Under the pieces are notes generated by a model. The model saw only the letters and a program-made list of their open reading frames with translations. It was not told where the DNA came from and searched no databases. The translations under genes and the position numbers were made by a program. 64,000 bases of DNA, taken from contig VWPU01012712.1 of the NCBI GenBank assembly GCA_013398955.1, positions 558,001 to 622,000 of the forward strand. The letters are read 5' to 3'. Every line of letters starts with the position of its first letter. Position 1 is the stretch's first letter. This stretch comes from Callaeas wilsoni (Eukaryota; Chordata; Aves; Passeriformes; Callaeidae). Below are positions 61,351 to 64,000 of the stretch, in pieces.

Positions 61351-62576
61351 CTGTTAGTACTTCAGTTTCCGCACTGTTAGGCGGAGACTGTGCCACTTTA
61401 TTCCCATCACAGGCCTCCTGAATCAAGGCAGAAATCTGCAGTGCTGAGCAACCAACACACCAGCTGCTTCATAGACATAGGCAGGAGAAGAGTCACCCCC
61501 TGCCTTGTTCCAGCAGCAGGAATATTGCCCCAACCCTGTCAACTGCTTTCCAGGAGCAGCTGTAGTGCAAGACCAGCAGAGTTGAACCCTGGCAGCCCTC
61601 AGCATGTCTCACTGGAAGCTGATCCACAAAGCCAGGCAAGCTTTCCCTCCTTTTGCTCAACAACAAAGTTTTGGAGCTGCTGATAAATGCTGAAGCTTTT
61701 ACCAAGCTCATATTCGCTATTAGGAATCTCTTGACTGCCTCTTGGGCATCTTTAAGGAGCGTAGAAGATTCCAAGAGCCCAAATGCAACACAACTTGCTG
61801 GCCACAAACTGGGTACACTCCTGCCAAAACCTTCCTCTGCTGCAGCTATGGCATGCTCCAGAAAACATTTTATAAGTTACCCTCCCAGCTTTATGACAAG
61901 AGCATTTAGAAGGGAACGTAAACTTTTCTGACCCTCATGCTGCTTTTTGGCTCAAGGAGCTGTTTCTTTTTACATCTTTCTTCCCCTACTCCCCGACTCC
62001 TTAACTAAGACCATATTTCTAAGAAAGAAGGAAATTGCATTAATTGAAACCTTCTCAGTACATTATCAGCTTTAGAAGGTGCGTTTGGGGAAGGGGAAGG
62101 CAGAAGGCTTAGGGCAGAGGGTATGTGCAGGATTAAATGACCTCTTGAAGGAAGATGTCAGGGTGTGAAAGGCCAGCGAATGTCTTTTGGTCACATCAAC
62201 CTGGAATTTCCTGCTCACAAGTGCCACCAGAGCTTCCCACCCACATCCAAGAGCAAGCAAGGAATGCCAGAGGGCTGGGCCAAGGCAGAAATCAGTGCAG
62301 CCGACCTGTGATGCACCAGACAAACAAAATTTCTCTCTCTTCACTTCCACAATGACTGTAAGAGCCCTGCCCAGGCACAAGGGCACCATGCATTACAAAG
62401 GCTTGAAACATAGCTGCTACAAGCAGATAAAATCAAGGGTTGAGTAGTTGTCATGTTTGATCAATATGCCATCAAATCTCATTAATCTCCTGTCCAGCAG
62501 ATGAGAGATGGATCCTCACAACATCTGGATTTTTCATGGTAACACCTCCATGCTATAAGCTAGACTTGCAAAGAAA
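61351..62576. other. Unique noncoding DNA
   Basis: No gene or transposon is recognised. Open frames reach 105 codons with no domain. Confidence 0.6.
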
Positions 62577-62690
62577 GGTTTGACAGGACTTGGAGCAACC
62601 TGGTCTAGTGGAAGATGTCCCTGGCCATGGCAGGGGCTTGGAACAAGATGGTCTTGAAGGTCCCTTCCAACTCAAACCTTCCTATGAGAC
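62577..62690 (+). mobile_element. CR1 LINE 3' tail fragment
   Basis: Sense-order blocks TTGGAGCAACCTGGTCTAGT, GGAAGATGTCCCTGGCCATG, GATGGTCTTGAAGGTCCCTT and CCAACTCAAACCTTCCTATG. It is about 115 bases long, with a decayed terminal ATTCTATGA repeat. Confidence 0.92.
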
Positions 62691-63704
62691 AGTGAAAGCA
62701 AGACTTCTGTAGCTGCAAAAACATCAAGAACTGGTCAAATTCTGCTTATGAGACTTGTTAAGTTCAGAGGGACAGCATTTTGGCTCTGTAGTTGCATGGG
62801 AAAAATAACCAAGCAAAGCATAAGCCCCAGGCTCCAGGGATCTGGATCGCAAAGCTTTCGGAAACAGGTTTAGTGGGAATAGCATTTTTACTGAAGTCCT
62901 CCCATCCTTCTCTCCCTGGCTGACTGACTTTCCCTGTCTCGATCTGCAGCCTGCCTGAATACCACCCAAAATATTTTCTCAATTAGAGGAGAAAACAGGA
63001 ATTTGCCACTTGTCTGCCTCTATTCTGCTGCCTGTCAGCATTCAGCAAATATTTCAATCGTAGCCCTTTGCATGCTGCTAGCTCTGCTCATTTAACCTTT
63101 GGCCCTTCCCTTGGCTAATCCATCGGTCTTTACCTTCAAACCTTTACAGCCAAGGGCTGACCGCAGGATGGGCCGGCAGCGAGGGTAGGATGAAAGGGGT
63201 GTTGTGAGTGATAAGTTATGCCAGATTTCACTGAAGTTTAGAGAGGGTGAGCAGAGAGGATGGAAATTTCTGACCATGCTCCTCGAAGAATTCAACTGCC
63301 AGCAGCTGGGATTTGTGCTTCTACATCTCGGTGATGGTGAGGAAAATCAACAATTTTTAAGGCAAAAAAAAAGAAAGGAAAACCTCCGTCACCTCAGCTC
63401 TCCTTCATGTGGCTGGCAGCATCCTGAGGCAGGTACCTAATTGCCCATGGAGCCTTTGCTCTGCTGCCTCACCCGTTCTCCTCCCCACCTCACGTGTTGC
63501 TGAGATTAGTAGCTAACAGTTCCGCTGTCAAAAGCGCGTGTGATGAAAATAATGCCCAGAGCGCTGCCTGTCAGCCTCAGAAATGCCTGCTCAGCTTTGG
63601 TGGTGAAGGACCCCAAAACCTTTGCCCACCTGGCCTCCCACTCAGCCAAGCATCCCCTGTGGCTCTCCAGGGGCCGTGCCCAGCCGCCCGCTCTATGAGA
63701 AATC
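62691..63704. other. Unique noncoding DNA
   Basis: Single-copy sequence with no recognised gene or transposon. Base composition becomes more GC-rich after about 63400. Confidence 0.6.
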
Positions 63705-63960
63705 GCTGACCCTTCCATCACATGGACGCTTTAATTGTTCGCATCGGTATTTTGTTTCTCTCTACTGTAGACAGTTTGCTGTCAGTTATCTGTCCTTCAT
63801 ATGTAATTAATTGTGCTGTCTCCTGGCTCATTAGAAACAAGCTCCTCTCCTCCCCTTCCCCCTCTCCCCCGGCCAAGTCACAGTGTGCATTATTTAGGTT
63901 AAATCATGTTTAAGTAACTACATAAATAGTAGGTCGAGTCTGCCTTTTGTCTAGGCTGAG
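63705..63960. promoter_or_regulatory. Candidate conserved noncoding element
   Basis: The block starts with CGCTTTAATTGTTCGCATCG, includes TAATTAATT from 63804, a long C/T tract at 63841-63871 and GTGCATTATTTAGGTTAAAT near 63886-63905. The mix of homeodomain cores and rare CpG words resembles vertebrate developmental enhancers. The element may continue past the window end. It was picked on motifs only. Confidence 0.33.
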
Positions 63961-64000
63961 ACTGTTGCTTGGCTCCTTTCTCAAAGTGCCAGACCAGGAA

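Overview
This window is vertebrate nuclear DNA, most probably from a bird. The main evidence is at least fifteen short, 5'-truncated CR1 LINE tails on both strands. Most end in the CR1 signature, an ATTCTATGA-type repeat after a conserved 3' UTR. No SINE or L1 is recognisable, and other repeats are sparse. Crocodilians and turtles also carry CR1, so 'sauropsid, most likely bird' is the strict reading. A 150-base run of N (23244-23393) marks a sequencing gap inside an (AAGGG)n array.

I find no protein-coding gene, no recognisable exon and no RNA gene. Open frames reach only about 160 codons. The longest overlap CR1 copies, microsatellites or the N gap, and none shows a protein family I recognise. 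The window is best read as a gene desert or a very long intron. Prokaryotic features such as operons, ribosome binding sites, insertion sequences and CRISPR do not apply.

Layout. 0-4.3 kb: unique DNA with an enhancer-like block near 0.84-1.09 kb. 4.3-8.8 kb: four CR1 tails, two of them head-to-tail in the same orientation, and an (AC)27 microsatellite. 8.8-21 kb: mostly unique, with a pyrimidine-rich simple repeat, an inverted repeat near 12.65 kb and candidate conserved blocks near 14.5 and 19.5 kb. 21-28 kb: a CR1 tail, the gapped AAGGG array, and a CR1 copy with a 40-base 3' extension. 28-42.6 kb: unique DNA, an (ATTC)n microsatellite, a 400-base CR1 tail and a homeodomain-motif block near 41.4 kb. 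42.6-64 kb: CR1 tails recur every few kilobases, with enhancer-like blocks at 43.5, 50.1-50.85 and 63.7-63.96 kb. The copy at 60.94 kb carries the same 3' extension as the copy at 27.8 kb.

Any function here is probably cis-regulatory. Candidate blocks were chosen by eye for motif content (TAATTA, POU octamer, MEF2, E-box) and local complexity, not by alignment, so they carry low confidence. I found no convincing new biological system. The observations most worth checking are the shared CR1 3' extension, the gapped AAGGG array, four homopolymer runs of exactly 23 bases, and the candidate enhancers.
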